Notes: generated by a model not told the origin, from the letters alone. DNA of 64,000 nt from Ichthyophis bannanicus (GCA_033557465.1 CM066045.1:132639596-132703595), one strand, 5' to 3'; positions 51,270-62,644 are shown, numbered from the stretch's first letter. A program made the numbers and translations.

Positions 51270-51460
51270 AGTTCTCAGGGAACAAGCAGGAAGTCAATTC
51301 TCACATATAGGTGACATCAGCGCCGACGGAGCCAGTGCAGATCCACTCCCCAGCTTTCAAAGAAAGCCTTTGGGAACCCACCCAAAGGTGCCATCTTGCC
51401 TCAGTCTGTCTTTTTCCGTGGAACTCTGCTGACATCCAATCTGTGCACCCTGGACAAAGT
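51270..51460. repeat. 5' terminal repeat, copy J
   Basis: AGTTCTCAGGGAACAAGCAG, GAAGTCAATTCTCACATATA, GGTGACATCAGCGCCGACGG and CAAAGAAAGCCTTTGGGA are collinear with copy F (25297 on) and share the core with B, H and I. Confidence 0.75.
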
Positions 51461-51690
51461 AGATTTCTTCAACCCTTTATTTGGTTTTTCTATTTTTCTT
51501 GAGTGCTCGATTCCATCACCTTTCCGCAGCCTGAGTCTTCTGCCTCGGCGTCCTGGTTTTCGCTCACATATTTTTCTTCAATTTTCATTCTTTTGGCCCC
51601 CGGGGGGGGGGGGGGAGATGGAGTGTGTTTCTCACATCCTTCCTGGTTGAGACATTGGAGTTTGATCTCGCAGGTCTCGTTCTTCCCGCT

Positions 51691-53460
51691 ATGTCCTCGA
51701 CCAGCTGTTTTAAGCAATGTGGCAAGTATAACCGCACTATGTCCTGTACGGACCACCACAGCACCAGCATCAAGTGCCTCAGGGCAGACCACGATGGGTC
51801 TTCCTGCTCGCTTTGCCTCCTCATGTTGGCCAAAACCCGGAAGGAACGTGAAAGGCGGTTGGGGATGCTGTTTGGAAGGTCTGGCTCCAATTCAGCATCT
51901 GGGGCAGAATCTCTGCTTTTGACACCAGTACCAGGTGACACAGTATTGCGTGCCTGGGCTTTTTCTGAGTCCAGAGGTCATTAGGCATTGGAGTCGTCCT
52001 CTGAGGATCTTCCTCGTGCATCGGAATCTTCCTCAAGTTGACGCCTAGGACCAACTCGGTATCAAGTGGTAAATCCGCCTCAAACTGGCTTTGAAGCCCT
52101 TGGTTCGACTTAGGGGATTATGGATGGGAACACCCGTTGAAGCAGCCCCAAAGGGATGAGTCTCCTGGGATGTTGAGAGATTGACGAGTCACCTCCAACT
52201 CCATCTCAATGCCGTCAGTGCCAGTGGCAGAGTTGTCTGGCATCAAGGCCCACATGGCAGCCCTTGAATGCAGTTTCTCGGTGTTCATTGAGGTGCAGCG
52301 GTGCCCAATTCCCGATCACTCCAGGTCGTCAGCAGCCCACATGGGGCCCTCCTCGATGAGGACTTCCCCGGAGGATGCTCCACCCATCCTTGAACAGATG
52401 GCACTGACGGTGTCAAGACTATCGGATCACCAACATCGGGAATCGTCTGCACCGAGTCAGTCCGAGGACCACAAGGCACTCGCCGATTCCTCCGGCTTGG
52501 AGTCGGCATGGGAAACGGACAAAGAGTCCGCTGACACCATACTCCACCAGGATGTCCCCTCCAACCTCTCTCCGCCGCATCACCGGTGGAGGTCCCCTCT
52601 AGAGGACCTTGCCTTCCTGGAGTTCATAAGGGATATGTCCCAGGCACTTGCCTTCTTGGCGGTGCATGAAGATGAACCATATGCTGAGGACCTTGAGATC
52701 CTCCAGTACGAGGCTTCTCCTCGGGAGGCGCTGACAGTGCCTGCTTTTCGTAAGATGTGGGATAACCCCGGTGATGGTGCCAATTGTGAACTATTGACTC
52801 AATTCACAGTATCAAGTCGGCATGAGCCCTGGGTTCCAGAAAATGCAACTTCCACACAATTCAAGAGCCAAAAGACGCACTCCTCAGGGTCCCCTGGCAG
52901 GGAGGCCCATACCATGGATGCGTTTGGTAGGAAGTATTTTCAGGGCTCTATGCTCACAGCCCGGATCCAGGCGTACCAGCTGTACATGGGCATGTACCTG
53001 AGAGACCTGGCAAAGGAACTTGTTGGTTCTCGGCTTGTTTATCAGGTGAGCCCCTTGAGCACTTTTGGACTCTGGTATTCTTAGTCAAGGCATGCTCCAA
53101 ATTTCAGACTCGAGCAGCCTTCAATGGCTTCAAGTCAGTGGCTTGTGTAGCTGCGTGAGCATTAGTGCCTGCTGCCTTGCCTGGCTGGAGTCTACTACTT
53201 GGAGCAATGGGTTCAGAACAAACTAGCCGATGTCCCATGCCAGGGAGGCAACCTCTTCAGAAAACCCATGACGGAGAAAGCTGACAAGTTGAAGGAATTC
53301 ATGACCAGGACCAGGCTATCCAAGAAGGTGTCAGACCCTTCCCTAAGTTCTAGACCTATCCCACTCCCCCTCAGGGTAAGTAAGCCAAAGGCATGGCGCC
53401 CATAAGCTTAAAGTTCCCAAACTCCAAACAGCGTCCCATCTGCAGCCTGGGGGGGGGGGG
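51691..53460 (+). pseudogene. DIRS gag-like protein, copy J
   Basis: ATG at 51691: MSSTSCFKQCGKYNRTMS, then TDHHSTSIKCLRADHDGSSC and SLC. The Cys/His motif is partly eroded: the second Cys of the first pair is Tyr and the Cys after H-x2 is Ile-adjacent, while CLxxDHxxxxCxxC remains. A linker rich in Ser/Pro/Glu follows (52209-52560). The main domain lies in 52560-53084: SPLEDLAFLEFIRDMSQALA, EDLEILQYEASPREALTVPA, then a damaged PGFQK block, HTMDAFGRKYFQGSMLTARI and QAYQLYMGMYLRDLAKELVG. 53199-53405 holds EQWVQNKLADVPCQGGNLFR. A G-run (53450-53461) lies at the end. Confidence 0.8.
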
Positions 53461-53477
53461 GTGGAGTTTTTGACTTC

Positions 53478-54240
53478 TTGGGCATTGCCTCCCTCCCTCA
53501 GGAGGTAATGGGCCCAAGGTTCACAGGAGGACAGCTGGTTCATTTTGCACACAGGTGGCCCTCTATCAACACAGATATCTGGGTGTTGCGAGTGATCAAG
53601 GAGGGATACCTCCTTCACTTTACTCAGCTGCCTCCTCCCTTTTTCCCAGGGGAATTACCCATTGACCCCTCGCACAGGGAGCTTCTTCAGAAAGTGCTCA
53701 GGTTGTTACTTGAGGATGAGGCAGTGGAGCCTGTCCTTCCTCATCTTCAGGGCCAGGGATTCTACTTCTGCTACTTCCTGGTCCCCAGAAAGACAGGGAG
53801 CGTCTGGCCCATCCTGGATCTTCAAGACCTCAATAGCTTTCTGGTTAAGGAAAAGATCAAGATGGAAATCCCTTGGAACCTTGCTACCTCACTTCCTGCA
53901 GGGAGATTGGCTATGATCCTTGGATCTCAAAGATGCTTACACCCACATCCTGATACATCCATGGCACCATCAGTACCTCCGGTTCGACGTAGTGGGCCAC
54001 CACTTTCAGTACAGGTTGCTCCCCTTTGGCCTGGCTTTGGTACCTTGGATGTTCACGAAATGCCTGGAAATCGTGGCCACTTGCCTCCGGCTCCTCGGAG
54101 TGTTCATTGTCCCCTATCTGAATGACTGGCTCGTACGGGCTGGCAAGCTGGACGAAGTGCGAATTGCGACTTAGCGCACTCTAGGGCTGCTGCAGCATCT
54201 AGGCTTCGTGATAAACTTCCAAAATCTCACCTCACCCCAA
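53478..54240 (+). pseudogene. DIRS reverse transcriptase, copy J, YLDD changed to YLND
   Basis: 53478-53900: LVHFAHRWPSINTDIWVLRV, IKEGYLLHFTQLPPPFFPGE, GQGFYFCYFLVPRKTGSVWP and ILDLQDLNSFLVKEKIKMEI. After frameshifts, 53920-54174: DLKDAYTHILIHPWHHQYLR (first Asp present), FQYRLLPFGLALVPWMFTKC, and GVFIVPYLNDWLVRAGKL with AAT at 54121-54123, so the first of the two catalytic aspartates is Asn (GAT/GAC to AAT is a single transition). RT should be inactive even if frames were repaired. Confidence 0.85.
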
Positions 54241-54244
54241 CGCA

Positions 54245-55100
54245 GTGTATGGAGCTCATCGGGGCCCTGCTAGACTCCACTCGAGCAAAGACCTTCCTGT
54301 CCCTGGAGCAGGTTCCACGCCTCTCCGCCCTAACACAAGAAATGCAGTGCAGCGCACCAGTAACAGTTCGAAAGATGCTCTGCCTCCTGGGGCACACGGG
54401 GTCCACCGTTCATTTGACCCCTTTTGCCCGCCTGCGTATGCGGCAGGCACAGTGAACACTCAGTGCACAGCAATCGCAGGCGTTAGGCCACCTAGAGGAT
54501 CGTATCGAGGTCATACCAGCCTTGGCAGCCTCCCTGACCTGGTTGCAGGACCACCGCAACCTAAGAGCTGGACTGTCCTTCCAGGCCCCGCCAGTGCAGC
54601 GGACACATCCAAGACATGCTGAGGGGCCCACTGTGATCACTTGCTATCACAGGGGTCGTGGTCACCTGCGGAAAGTACCTCACAGATCAACCTGCTGGAG
54701 CTTCAGACTTTCTGTTATGCCCTACGAGTCTTCCAGGACCATCTGGAAAGACAGGTAGTCCAAGTCCGGAAGGACAACCAGATAGCGATGTTTTACCTCA
54801 TCAAGCAAGGGGGCACGGGTTCATACAACCTTTTTTGTGGCAGGGAGGAACATCTTCCTCAGATCAGTGTACCTTCTGGGCCAAGACAATATACTGGTCG
54901 ATCGCCTGAGCCGCGTCCTACAACCCCTCGAATGGAGGCTGAATCCGACCGTACTGGCGGAGATCTTTCCGGCGGTGGGGTACACCAGAAATCAACCTCT
55001 TTGCCAGTCCAGAGAATGCACAGCTGCCATGCATCTGCTCCCAGAAACTGTCCCGGACTCTGGAGGCAGCAGATGCCTTCTGTCAAGCCATTGAGTGGTT
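54245..55100 (+). pseudogene. RT thumb and RNase H, copy J
   Basis: Thumb: MELIGALLDSTRAKTFLSLE (54249 on) and VRKMLCLLGHTGSTVHLTPF (54370 on). RNase H: an ADTSKTC... GAHCDHLLSQGSWSPAES block (54596-54675), INLLELQTFCYALRVFQDHL (54681-54740), VVQVRKDNQIAMFYLIKQGG (54752-54812) and QDNILVDRLSRVLQPLEWRL (54880-54945). The four acidic positions are recognisable in three frames. Then YTRNQPLCQSRECTAAMHLL corresponds to the GTPxIDLFASPxNAKLPRFC linker. The sequence is lost near 55105 before the recombinase. Confidence 0.78.
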
Positions 55101-55105
55101 CTGCA

Positions 55106-55244
55106 CAAAAAAGAAATCAAAGTTACTGCTGTTCATGCCAGACTATAGTTATTAGGCCTCTGAAAGGTAAGCCTCTCTATTCACTTGAAGGCTTTTGTCC
55201 CCAAGGCTATAGCAGTCTTTTATCGGTCCTGTTAAAGAGTAAGG
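55106..55244. other. Short unassigned stretch between copy J and an L2
   Basis: No recognisable domain. It may be the 5' part of copy K cut off by the L2 insertion, since K's gag resumes right of that LINE, but I see no terminal repeat. Confidence 0.3.
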
Positions 55245-55296
55245 TTGTAAGACAGTGAGTGATCTCTTGAAACTCTTGTGAAATCAGAATCAAAAT

Positions 55297-55960
55297 ATGA
55301 AACATCTTGGTATTTTCCTCAACCTGCTCAGACCAGAGGGCTACTCCCTCTTCAACTGCCCACGAAGTCAACATAAAGGCGGAGGAGTCCTGTTCATAAC
55401 CGGATCCCACCTTCCCTTCTGTCTCCTCACAACTGAGAGCACAGAGGAAACTCATACCCCCACCATAACGAATAATAAACTAACCGTCCTCCTCATTTAT
55501 AGGATCCCTGCAAACACACCATCTTACCTCTCCTGCATACTAGAAAAGATTCTGTCCAACACAAAAACCAACAAAGTTCTCCTCATCCTAGGGGACTTCA
55601 ACTCCCCTCACTGCACCAGAAACAAGCAGAACCATTCCTCACAGCTATGGCTGACATTCGCTTCACACAGCACATAACAGCCTCCACTCTTGAAAAAGGT
55701 AACATTCTTGACCTGATAGTCACCCCCACCCAGCCGACCCACTCACATTCCCCCCCCCCCCACACACACACAATACAAACACACAAAGCCCACTGATCAG
55801 ACCACAGGCTAGTTATCTTCTCCCTTCCCGTCTACCACCAAATATCACATGCTACACACCAACAGCTTCATTGCAGATTCAAGCAATTCAACAAAGACTC
55901 CTCCCTAGAAGACACCCTACCAAACCTGGAGATCGACTCAGATGACCCATCTAAGCTCAC
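55297..55960 (+). pseudogene. L2-type endonuclease, C-terminal part
   Basis: LLRPEGYSLFNCPRSQHKGG followed by GVLFI (R/K-G-G-G-V block), KLTVLLIYRIPANTPSYLSC and KVLLILGDFNSPHCTRN (G-D-F-N, catalytic Asp/Asn) are standard for AP-like endonucleases of L2/CR1 LINEs. A later frame has LIVTPTQPTHSHS-type sequence around 55715-55750, interrupted by a C-run (55751-55760). The SDHxxV block is readable near 55795 as TDQTTG in a shifted frame. Frameshifted. Confidence 0.8.
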
Positions 55961-56218
55961 AAATAACTGGAATCACATCATAAGAATAGCAGCTGAGATG
56001 CAAACAAGCCCACTCAGAACAACCAAAAAATGACCAAAACCCCATGGTATACCAAAAGCCTATGTCAGCAGAAAGCCCAACTATGAAAGCTTGAAAGAAG
56101 ATGGTGAAAAACAACCTTTGAGGAAGACCACAACAACTACCTAAATCTGCTCCAGGACTATCATACAACCACAGATAGAGCTAGGTAGCAATATCATACA
56201 AATCTCATCAGTTCATCA

Positions 56219-57782
56219 GTGAATCATCCTAGAGAACTCTTCAACCTTGTCAAACGGCTCACAGACCCACCCACCGTCCACCACTCCCCCTTTCTCAACC
56301 ACCAACAGCTGGCTGCGCACTATAAGCAGCTCCATCCTCATCCCAATCCCACCCACCACCCCACCCCACCCGCTGGACCACCCTCAACACTATCACCAGA
56401 GACAACTTCACTCACCTGCTTGACCACCTTCCACCATATCACCAGAGATAATATCGAATCCATCCTATTACAATCAACACCAGCACCTCCCCCCCTCGAT
56501 CCCTGCCCTGCCAACTCGATCAAAGCAATAAAACAGAACTCAGCCCTCTACTCATCAGAATAACCCAAGCAGTATTGCAACAAGGACAAATGCCTGAGCC
56601 CCTCAAACTCTCCTCCATCCAACCCACCCTGAAGAAACCCAGCCTTGACACATCAGACCCTGCCTTCTACAGGCCGATCGCCAGCCTCCCCTTCCTAGCA
56701 CAAATAGTCAAGAAGACCGTCCAACTGCAACTACAGGATCATATTGACAGCAACTCCCTCCTAGACCCACAACAGCATGGATTCCACCCTCTTCACAAAG
56801 TGGAAACCCTGATGACCACTCTCGTCAACAATCTAATCAAAGGCATACAAGATCCAACCCAAGGCTTCCTACTGATCTTTCTCGACATCTCAGCAGTGTT
56901 CGACACCATTGACTACAAAACTCTCCTCCAGTGCTTGAAATCATTAGGAATCCATGGAAGAGTATTCAGATGGTTCCATGCCTATCTCTCTAACAAACAA
57001 CAACAGATAAAATAGGGAACAAAACCTCTAGCCCTTACCAACAAACACAGGGAGTCCTCCAAGGATCCACCCTATATGCACTCTTCAAACTTTAATGCCA
57101 ACACTTCTGTAAGATCATTAGAACACACAATATTGATTTCAATATCTATGCCGACGATATCATGTTGTATAGTCCACTCCATACCAAGAAACCATCGTAC
57201 ACATGGATACAAGAATGCTTTGCTGACGTCTCCTGCTGGTTGACAGCCAACAACCTCACAGTCAACAACAAAAAAACAGAAGCCCTATTCATCACGAGAG
57301 ACAACACATCCATCTCCCCATCCACATCATCAATGAACAACATACACATAAACGTACGTCATGAACTTAAATACCTAGGCATCATCATTGACCAACACCT
57401 CTCTTTCAAGACACAAATAGCAGCCACAACTAAAGCAGTATTCTGTAAATCCAAGACTCTCACCATTTTTGATCCATTTGATTTCCAGTCAGCCCTCCAA
57501 GCCCTAATTCTCCATCATGCTAACTACTGTAACACAGTCTATCATGATCTCCCACAATCCACCCTCCTCCCATTACAAACTGCCCTTCACACTGCTGCAC
57601 ACATCATACAAGGAGCATCCAAGTTTGACAGAATCACCCTATACTCAAAACATCTCCACTGGCTACCACTTCCCAGTAGTAGCAAGTACAAAACCCTACT
57701 TCTAACCCACGAGGCTCTCCACTGCACCCCTGCTACCCATTTGCAAAACCTTTTTCAACCCCTTAACCTCAATAGGTTCTGA
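56219..57782 (+). pseudogene. L2-type reverse transcriptase and C-terminus
   Basis: 56219-56563: NHPRELFNLVKRLTDPP and a Pro/His-rich stretch with DNIESILLQSTPAPPPLDPC. 56575-57015: LKLSSIQPTLKKPSLDTSDP, FYRPIASLPFLAQIVKKTVQ and GFLLIFLDISAVFDTIDYKT (the D-I-S-A-x-F-D-T-I-D block). The GVLQGS block is shifted (57050-57070). 57140-57782: FNIYADDIMLYSP with YADD near 57150, NNKKTEALFITRDN, LKYLGIIIDQHLSFKTQIAA and LHWLPLPSSSKYKTLLLTHE. RT catalytic residues are present; one stop at 57013 and frameshifts make it non-functional. Confidence 0.86.
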
Positions 57783-58175
57783 GGACTCTTCATAACCCAC
57801 AAACTCACTATACCACACACCAGAACAAAGCACTTACAGAAAACCTGCAACAGAGCCTCAAACTATATGCACCCTCCCTCTGGAACACACTTCCAGACCC
57901 TATAAGAAATATTTCTGACCTCCAAACCTTCCGTAAACACCTCCAAACCTTCTTGTTCTCCAAGCACTTCAATCCCAACTCCAAATCAGGAACATACCGA
58001 GCCCCTCCGTAAATGTGCCCACCAAAACCATTTATAACATATAGTACTTGTTACTTGTATATAGTTACAATGTTCCTTGTACATAGTTGGGTGTTATATG
58101 AAATTTGAATCTTTCTGTTCAATGTAAACTGCTTTGACCCAGTGAAAAACGGTATATAAGCTCTGCTAAATAAAT

Positions 58176-58617
58176 AAATATGAGTCTGATAGTCTGACTC
58201 TGAACAGGAGTGGTCTCCAGACCTCCTATCAGATCCCTCTTGTTTGATGACTATGAGATCACTGTCAGCAGATCAACTCTATCTAACTTTTTATTCCAGA
58301 TGTCTAATGACATCCCTTACAGTTTGCCAGTAAAAGCAGAGCCCAGGATATCTTGTTTTGGCCTCCTTTGTTACCTCATTGTCAGTAAGGAGTTGATGGT
58401 AGTACCCATCTATCAACTGCTTCTGGAGGTGAAGAAGAGGATGTAGAAGACATACTCATTGTACTTTCTGGTAGAAAAGAAAAGCACACCATGTTTCATA
58501 TTGAGGAGGCTCCTGGATTTAACAAAGTTGCTGCCTCACCAGTCTATGATTATTGAATGCACTATGAAAAGAGCTAAGAAATCTAGGAATTATTCATTGA
58601 AAACCTTCGACCTTGTG
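58176..58617 (+). pseudogene. DIRS gag-like remnant, copy K
   Basis: 58210-58446 gives FQMSNDIPYSLPVKAEPRIS, CFGLLCYLIVSKELMVVPIY and QLLLEVKKRM. Shifted frames give APGFNKVAASPVYDYWMHYE-type sequence (58510-58570), which matches the PGFQKTQLPHHSMVVESxMR block of the others. It is cut by a CR1 starting at 58618. AT-rich and more diverged than A-J, thus an older copy or another family. Confidence 0.6.
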
Positions 58618-59690
58618 TGAAAAAAGAATTTTTCAGAATGCTATGGTCTAATTCTTGGCAGTTAAGATTTATTGCGAAGAAGTGCATTGTCATGCACTTG
58701 GGAAGCAGAAATCCAAGGGAAATATATGCGATTTGGGGTGAGAGGTTGGTGTGCACGGACCAAGGGAAGGACCTTGGTGTGATTATTTCTGAGGATCTCA
58801 AGGTGGCAAAACAGTGCAACAAGGCAGTGGCAAAAGCCAGGAGGATGTTGGGTTGCATACAAAGAGGAATTACCAGCAGAAAGGAAGAGGTACTAATGCC
58901 ACTGTATAAGTCACTGGTGAGGCCTCACTTGGAATACTGTGATCAGTTTTGGAGACCATATTTATTTATTTTATTTATTTATATTCTCTTATATACCGCG
59001 CTATTCTGCATCAGTGCGGTTTACATTGAACAAACTGAAATTACATTGAACAGGGCATTATAACTTGGAGATAACTATTTACAGGGAACATATCTCACAA
59101 AGGATGTAAAAAGACTGGAAACTAGAGGAAGGTGACCAAAATGATTTGGAGCCTGCGTCAGAAGCCTTATGAGAAGGGACGAAGACCTAAATATGTACAC
59201 TCTGGAGGAGAGGAGGGATAGAGGAGATATGATTCAGACCTCTAAATACTTAAAGAGAATGAATGAACAAACAAATCTTTTCCAAAGATGGGGAAGCTGT
59301 AAAACTAGAGGACATAACATGAAGCTGCATGGGGGTAAATTGAAAAGCAATGTCATGAAATACTTTTTCACTGAAAGGGTGGTGGATGCTTGCAATGCCC
59401 TCCCGATGGAAGTGGTGGGGGCAAATACAGTGACAGAATTCAAAATGGCATGGGACAGACACAGTGGATCCCTTTAGAGCAACAGGATAAAATCAAAATA
59501 AACTTAACTATCTAATTTCTCAACAAACAGTGGTGTCCTACATGGAGCGGTTGGTTCACCCCAAAACAAAGACATGGGGAAGGGTGACCTGCACAGAGTG
59601 GCAGGTGAACCTACTCTTGCCATCTTACTGGGCAGACTAGATGGACCATACTGGTCTTTATCTGCCATCATTTACTATGTTACTATGTTT
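58618..59690 (+). mobile_element. CR1-type LINE 3' part inserted in copy K
   Basis: 58617-58955: KKCIVMHLGSRNPREIY, DQGKDLGVIISEDLKVAKQC, KARRMLGCIQRGITSRKEEV and PLYKSLVRPHLEYCDQFWRP. It is interrupted by an L2-type tail (58962-59088), then continues at 59169-59477: YTLEERRDRGDMIQTSKYLK, KTRGHNMKLHGG and VDACNALPMEVVGANTVTEF. The 3' UTR ends TGGGCAGACTAGATGGACCA, TACTGGTCTTTATCTGCCAT, CATTTACTATGTTACTATG. Copy K resumes near 59691. Confidence 0.84.
58962..59088 (-). mobile_element. L2-type tail fragment inside CR1, CATAT duplication
   Basis: The minus strand ends AACCGCACTGATGC, AGCGCGGTATATAAGAG and AAATAAATAAAATAAATAAA. The 5-bp CATAT is repeated at 58957-58961 and 59089-59093, and CR1 reads through (GGAGACCATAT then CTCACAAAGGATGTAAAAAG). 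It is only 127 bp, so a strongly 5'-truncated insertion. Confidence 0.85.
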
Positions 59691-60605
59691 TTCTCCCACA
59701 TAGTATTTCAGCAGATCTACATGTGCCAAAAGTCCTGAGGTTCACTGAATTTCTACCTCCTTACTTTTAGGAGAACCTCAGTCATTCATTGAGGCAATAT
59801 GGAAAGCACTTGGTCCATGTGACCTGTGAAGTTTTTGAAATAACATTGAGAACCTCAGCAATGTCATAGCTGTGCATCTCAGGCCTGAAGAAAGATGCTC
59901 ACAAAACGCTCACCCATGTCGTTTGCAATGGTATGCAACAGAGAGAATCACCTTGGAAATCGTGAAAGGTGTTATATCTCAGAAAGGACTATTAATGAGG
60001 ATTTAAGGCACCCTCCACAACTACATCCATTCCACCATCCAGCTCTAGATGGTACACAAATAGCCCTATGAAGAAACATGTTTTCCTCCAAAATCTCCCA
60101 ACAGCTCAAGGCCTTGCCATCATGATTGCAGAAGTTCAAGATCCTTTTCGGAAAGCAACTCAAACCAAAGGTTGGGGTCTGATCTGATTTCTGTCCCCGT
60201 GCTAGACATTCTACTTGCTGGCCCCTAATAACTTCAGACAGTTGAATTTCCAAGTAGTACAGGAAGGATATATATCAAGATTCTGGAACGTTCCACCAAA
60301 TCATCCACTGAAGAAGATGTTTCTTTGTCTTTCTCGACAGGAAATTGTAAAACAGGACATCTCCCTTGCCTGCATCTGTGCATCCACTGGAGAGACGCAA
60401 GGATTGTGCCCCAAATATTTTCTTGGTACACAAGATTGTGGGATACAATCCCATTTTTAACCTGAGGGCCTTCAACGCATTTTTTTTAAAAGAAAAGTTC
60501 AAGAAAATCTTTCTGGACACTTGGATTTCCAAGAAAAGAAACTTGGTTGCGCTTGGATCTGAATATTGCACACATACCCATATACAGATAACATTCAGAT
60601 ATCTA
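59691..60605 (+). pseudogene. DIRS gag C-terminus and RT N-terminus, copy K
   Basis: 60200-60300: NNFRQLNFQVVQEGYISRFW and NVPPNHPLKKM (RT opening, compare IVREGYRLHF). 60425-60600 in another frame: VHKIVGYNPIFNLRAFNAFF and LKEKFKKIFLDTWISKKRNL, corresponding to PKKTGGHRPILDLRELNKYL and KFKMISLGTLLPYL. The catalytic SLDxKDAYTH block is present only as a shifted AHTHIQIT. The region 59691-60200 is gag-like by position only; SLKKDAHKTLTHVV has no clear match. Confidence 0.58.
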
Positions 60606-60938
60606 TTTGTAAGATAGACTGTGTTGTAATTCATTGATTAAATCACTTTGTTCACTGATTCATTGCACGTTGACACTGCCTTCAGCCTCTGCTTTTCGAC
60701 AAAATAGGATTAGAGAAAGATGTTTTTCAGGTGCAGTTCCAAAACTGTGGAATGAATTACAATTAGGGACATTGAGGGTTATGTACAATTTTGAAAAGTT
60801 TTAAAGATATGGTTATGGAAGACATTTTTTAGTTATACTTAATGTGAATTGTTTAAATTTAATTTTGTAATCTGCTTTGTACATCTGTAGATTGTAAAAG
60901 CAGAATATAAGTGCCGTTATTAAATTAAATTAAACAGG
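60606..60938 (+). mobile_element. LINE 3' end inserted in copy K
   Basis: A frame with SAFRQNRIRERCFSGAVPKL and WNELQLGTL (60695-60775) matches the AFSYxAPxxWNxLPxxLR end of L2 ORF2. The 3' UTR ends TGTACATCTGTAGATTG, AGCAGAATATAAGTGCCG and AAATTAAATTAAA (60878-60938). K's RT resumes on the right. Confidence 0.7.
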
Positions 60939-62110
60939 AAATTTTAGAATTGTAGTAGTGAAACACACTCTCCAGTAACGCATTCTGCCTTTTGGCATGT
61001 CTTCTGTCCCTGTGTGATTTTTGTGCTAATATCTGTATAAACTGGGGATTTTTGTATTTCCCTGCTTATATGATTGACTGGTCAAGAGCACCTGTCATAG
61101 AAAAGCAAATGGATTCATGTGCATCATCATCTGCATGCTGAAATGCCTAGAGTTCATAATAAGTTATCCCAAACCTAATGTCTGTCTGTCATCTTGATTG
61201 AAATTCTGCTAAGCATAACTCTTAAGATTCAGGGTAATAGGAATCATGCAGTGCGAGTAGATATTGTCTTAGAGCATATTGAAGATATCTGCTCGTATGA
61301 CCACATTTTCATATAACAAGTTCAGTGGAATTGAGCCACTCTGGGACTAAATGAGGGCACATGCATCACTGTTCAGTTTAGAGACTCCTTGTCTTGGTGG
61401 CTTTACAATGTCAGTCTGGCCTGAGGTTTGGCCTCAACTATGGACTGTAGAGCTCACACACAAAAGCTTCAGCTCAAAGTCCCTGGACATACTGTATCAT
61501 AAACCTATGAGTAATGCTGAATGATCTGTATGCTTTCAGAGACTGGATGGACAATACAATGTTTCCAGTAAGAAAAGACAGCCAGGTAGTTATGTTCTTT
61601 TTGAACAAGCAGAGAAAAACAGGTTCAATTCTTTTGGACTGGTAAACTGAGTTTGGAACTGTGGCACTTCTCATGGAATACATCTGAGGGCTACATACGT
61701 GACAGACAAGCTTAGTCAAATCCTAGACTCTCATAAGTGGTCTCTAAATCATAAGGTGATAAACAAAACTTTTCTTGAATGGGGAGTAGCTGAGAGAGAT
61801 CGTTTGCAATCTCTCTTTACAGGAATACTTTATGCTTTTGTTCCAGGAGAGAATCAGATGGCAGACAGGCATCAGACACCTTCTTCTTTCATTGGAGGAT
61901 GGGTCTTTATGTGTGTCCTCCGATACCCCTGGTTTGTGAAAACCTTTAATATTGGAAGAGATCAAGGACTTGAAACTCTATTCATTTGATTCAACATGTC
62001 AAAATGGTTAATATGAAATGTTAGAAATTCTAGTGGAAGCACATGTAATCATGTGGCTGGACTTTTCAATCTGTGAGAATAGAGTCAACTAGTGGTTGTG
62101 TGTCTCTGGC
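60939..62110 (+). pseudogene. RT palm, RNase H and recombinase start, copy K
   Basis: 60985-61085: ILPFGMSSVPV and YKLGIFVFPCLYD, then a stop, LVKS: this is the LPFGLASAPRVF...LGIFVFPYLDDWL segment with the aspartates gone. 61555-61625: KTARYVLFEQAEKNR equals the DNQVAMFYLNKQGG block shifted. 61699-61770: MTDKLSQILDSHKWSLNHKV is the last acidic RNase H motif (A-D-K-L-S). 61780-61860 is the linker. 61960-62080 has ILEILVEAHVIMWLDFSIC-like sequence in mixed frames, perhaps the recombinase N-terminus. Strongly decayed and AT-rich. Confidence 0.6.
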
Positions 62111-62644
62111 AAGATGCACATTCTGTATTCACTAAAAATAATCTCAAGAAGTCCTCACAGAAGTGCAGGAGCCTACATAGTTGTGAACCTAGGACGCTGA
62201 TTAATAATGGCAGCTATTTAGATCAAGCTCTGATGATAGCATCAAAGCAGTAGCTGGACCTGTTTAGTGGGCTGCAAGTATAGGAATAACTTGAAGACTT
62301 AAAGAAATGCAAACACTCTTGTAGCTTAGTCTGCCCGGCAGGATTCACAGAAAGCCTAGGAGATTCAAAATTCAGGTAGCATCTATATTAGTATTGTCAG
62401 CAGTTTAGCTTGTTATTGAGCTTTGTGGTTAAGAATGGGAAAGATGGGGCACTAAAGAGAACTCAATGAGAGCTTTGTTTTCTTAGATACCTAAAATGTG
62501 ATTTCAAATGAGGATGACAAAAAGGCTGTCTTGTTCTTTTAGGATTCCGTGGCTAGTATCGTGATCTGTACAGTTTTCTGGGTCATGCTGCATCTTTGTA
62601 AGTGGAACTCGTGTTTCAGCCATCGTGCTGTGACTTTCTTCAGG
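62111..62644. other. Unassigned stretch after copy K
   Basis: Probably decayed recombinase of copy K by position, but I could not find the R, H-x-x-R or Y motifs. 62612-62650 (TCAGCCATCGTGCTGTGACT) may belong to another repeat. No gene seen. Confidence 0.35.

Larger units (their letters stand above)
51270..55105 (+). mobile_element. DIRS-like retrotransposon copy J (sister of F)
   Basis: 5' terminal repeat (51270-51460), gag (51691-53460), RT (53478-54240) and RNase H (54545-55098). The recombinase and 3' end are missing. It is collinear with copy F at the terminus (AACAAGCAGGAAGTCAATTC, CACATATAGGTGACATCAGC, CCGACGGAGCCAGTGC), in gag and in RT. J retains the RT palm that F has lost. Confidence 0.83.
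55245..58175 (+). mobile_element. L2-type LINE, long copy (endonuclease to 3' end)
   Basis: Endonuclease pieces at 55297-55677, connector and RT at 56219-57782, and a 3' UTR ending AAACTGCTTTGACCC, AACGGTATATAAGCTC and TAAATAAATAAATA (58120-58175). About 2.9 kb is retained; the 5' end (ORF1 or 2A-like leader and start of the endonuclease) is missing. No clear target duplication was identified. It lies between copies J and K. Confidence 0.85.
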
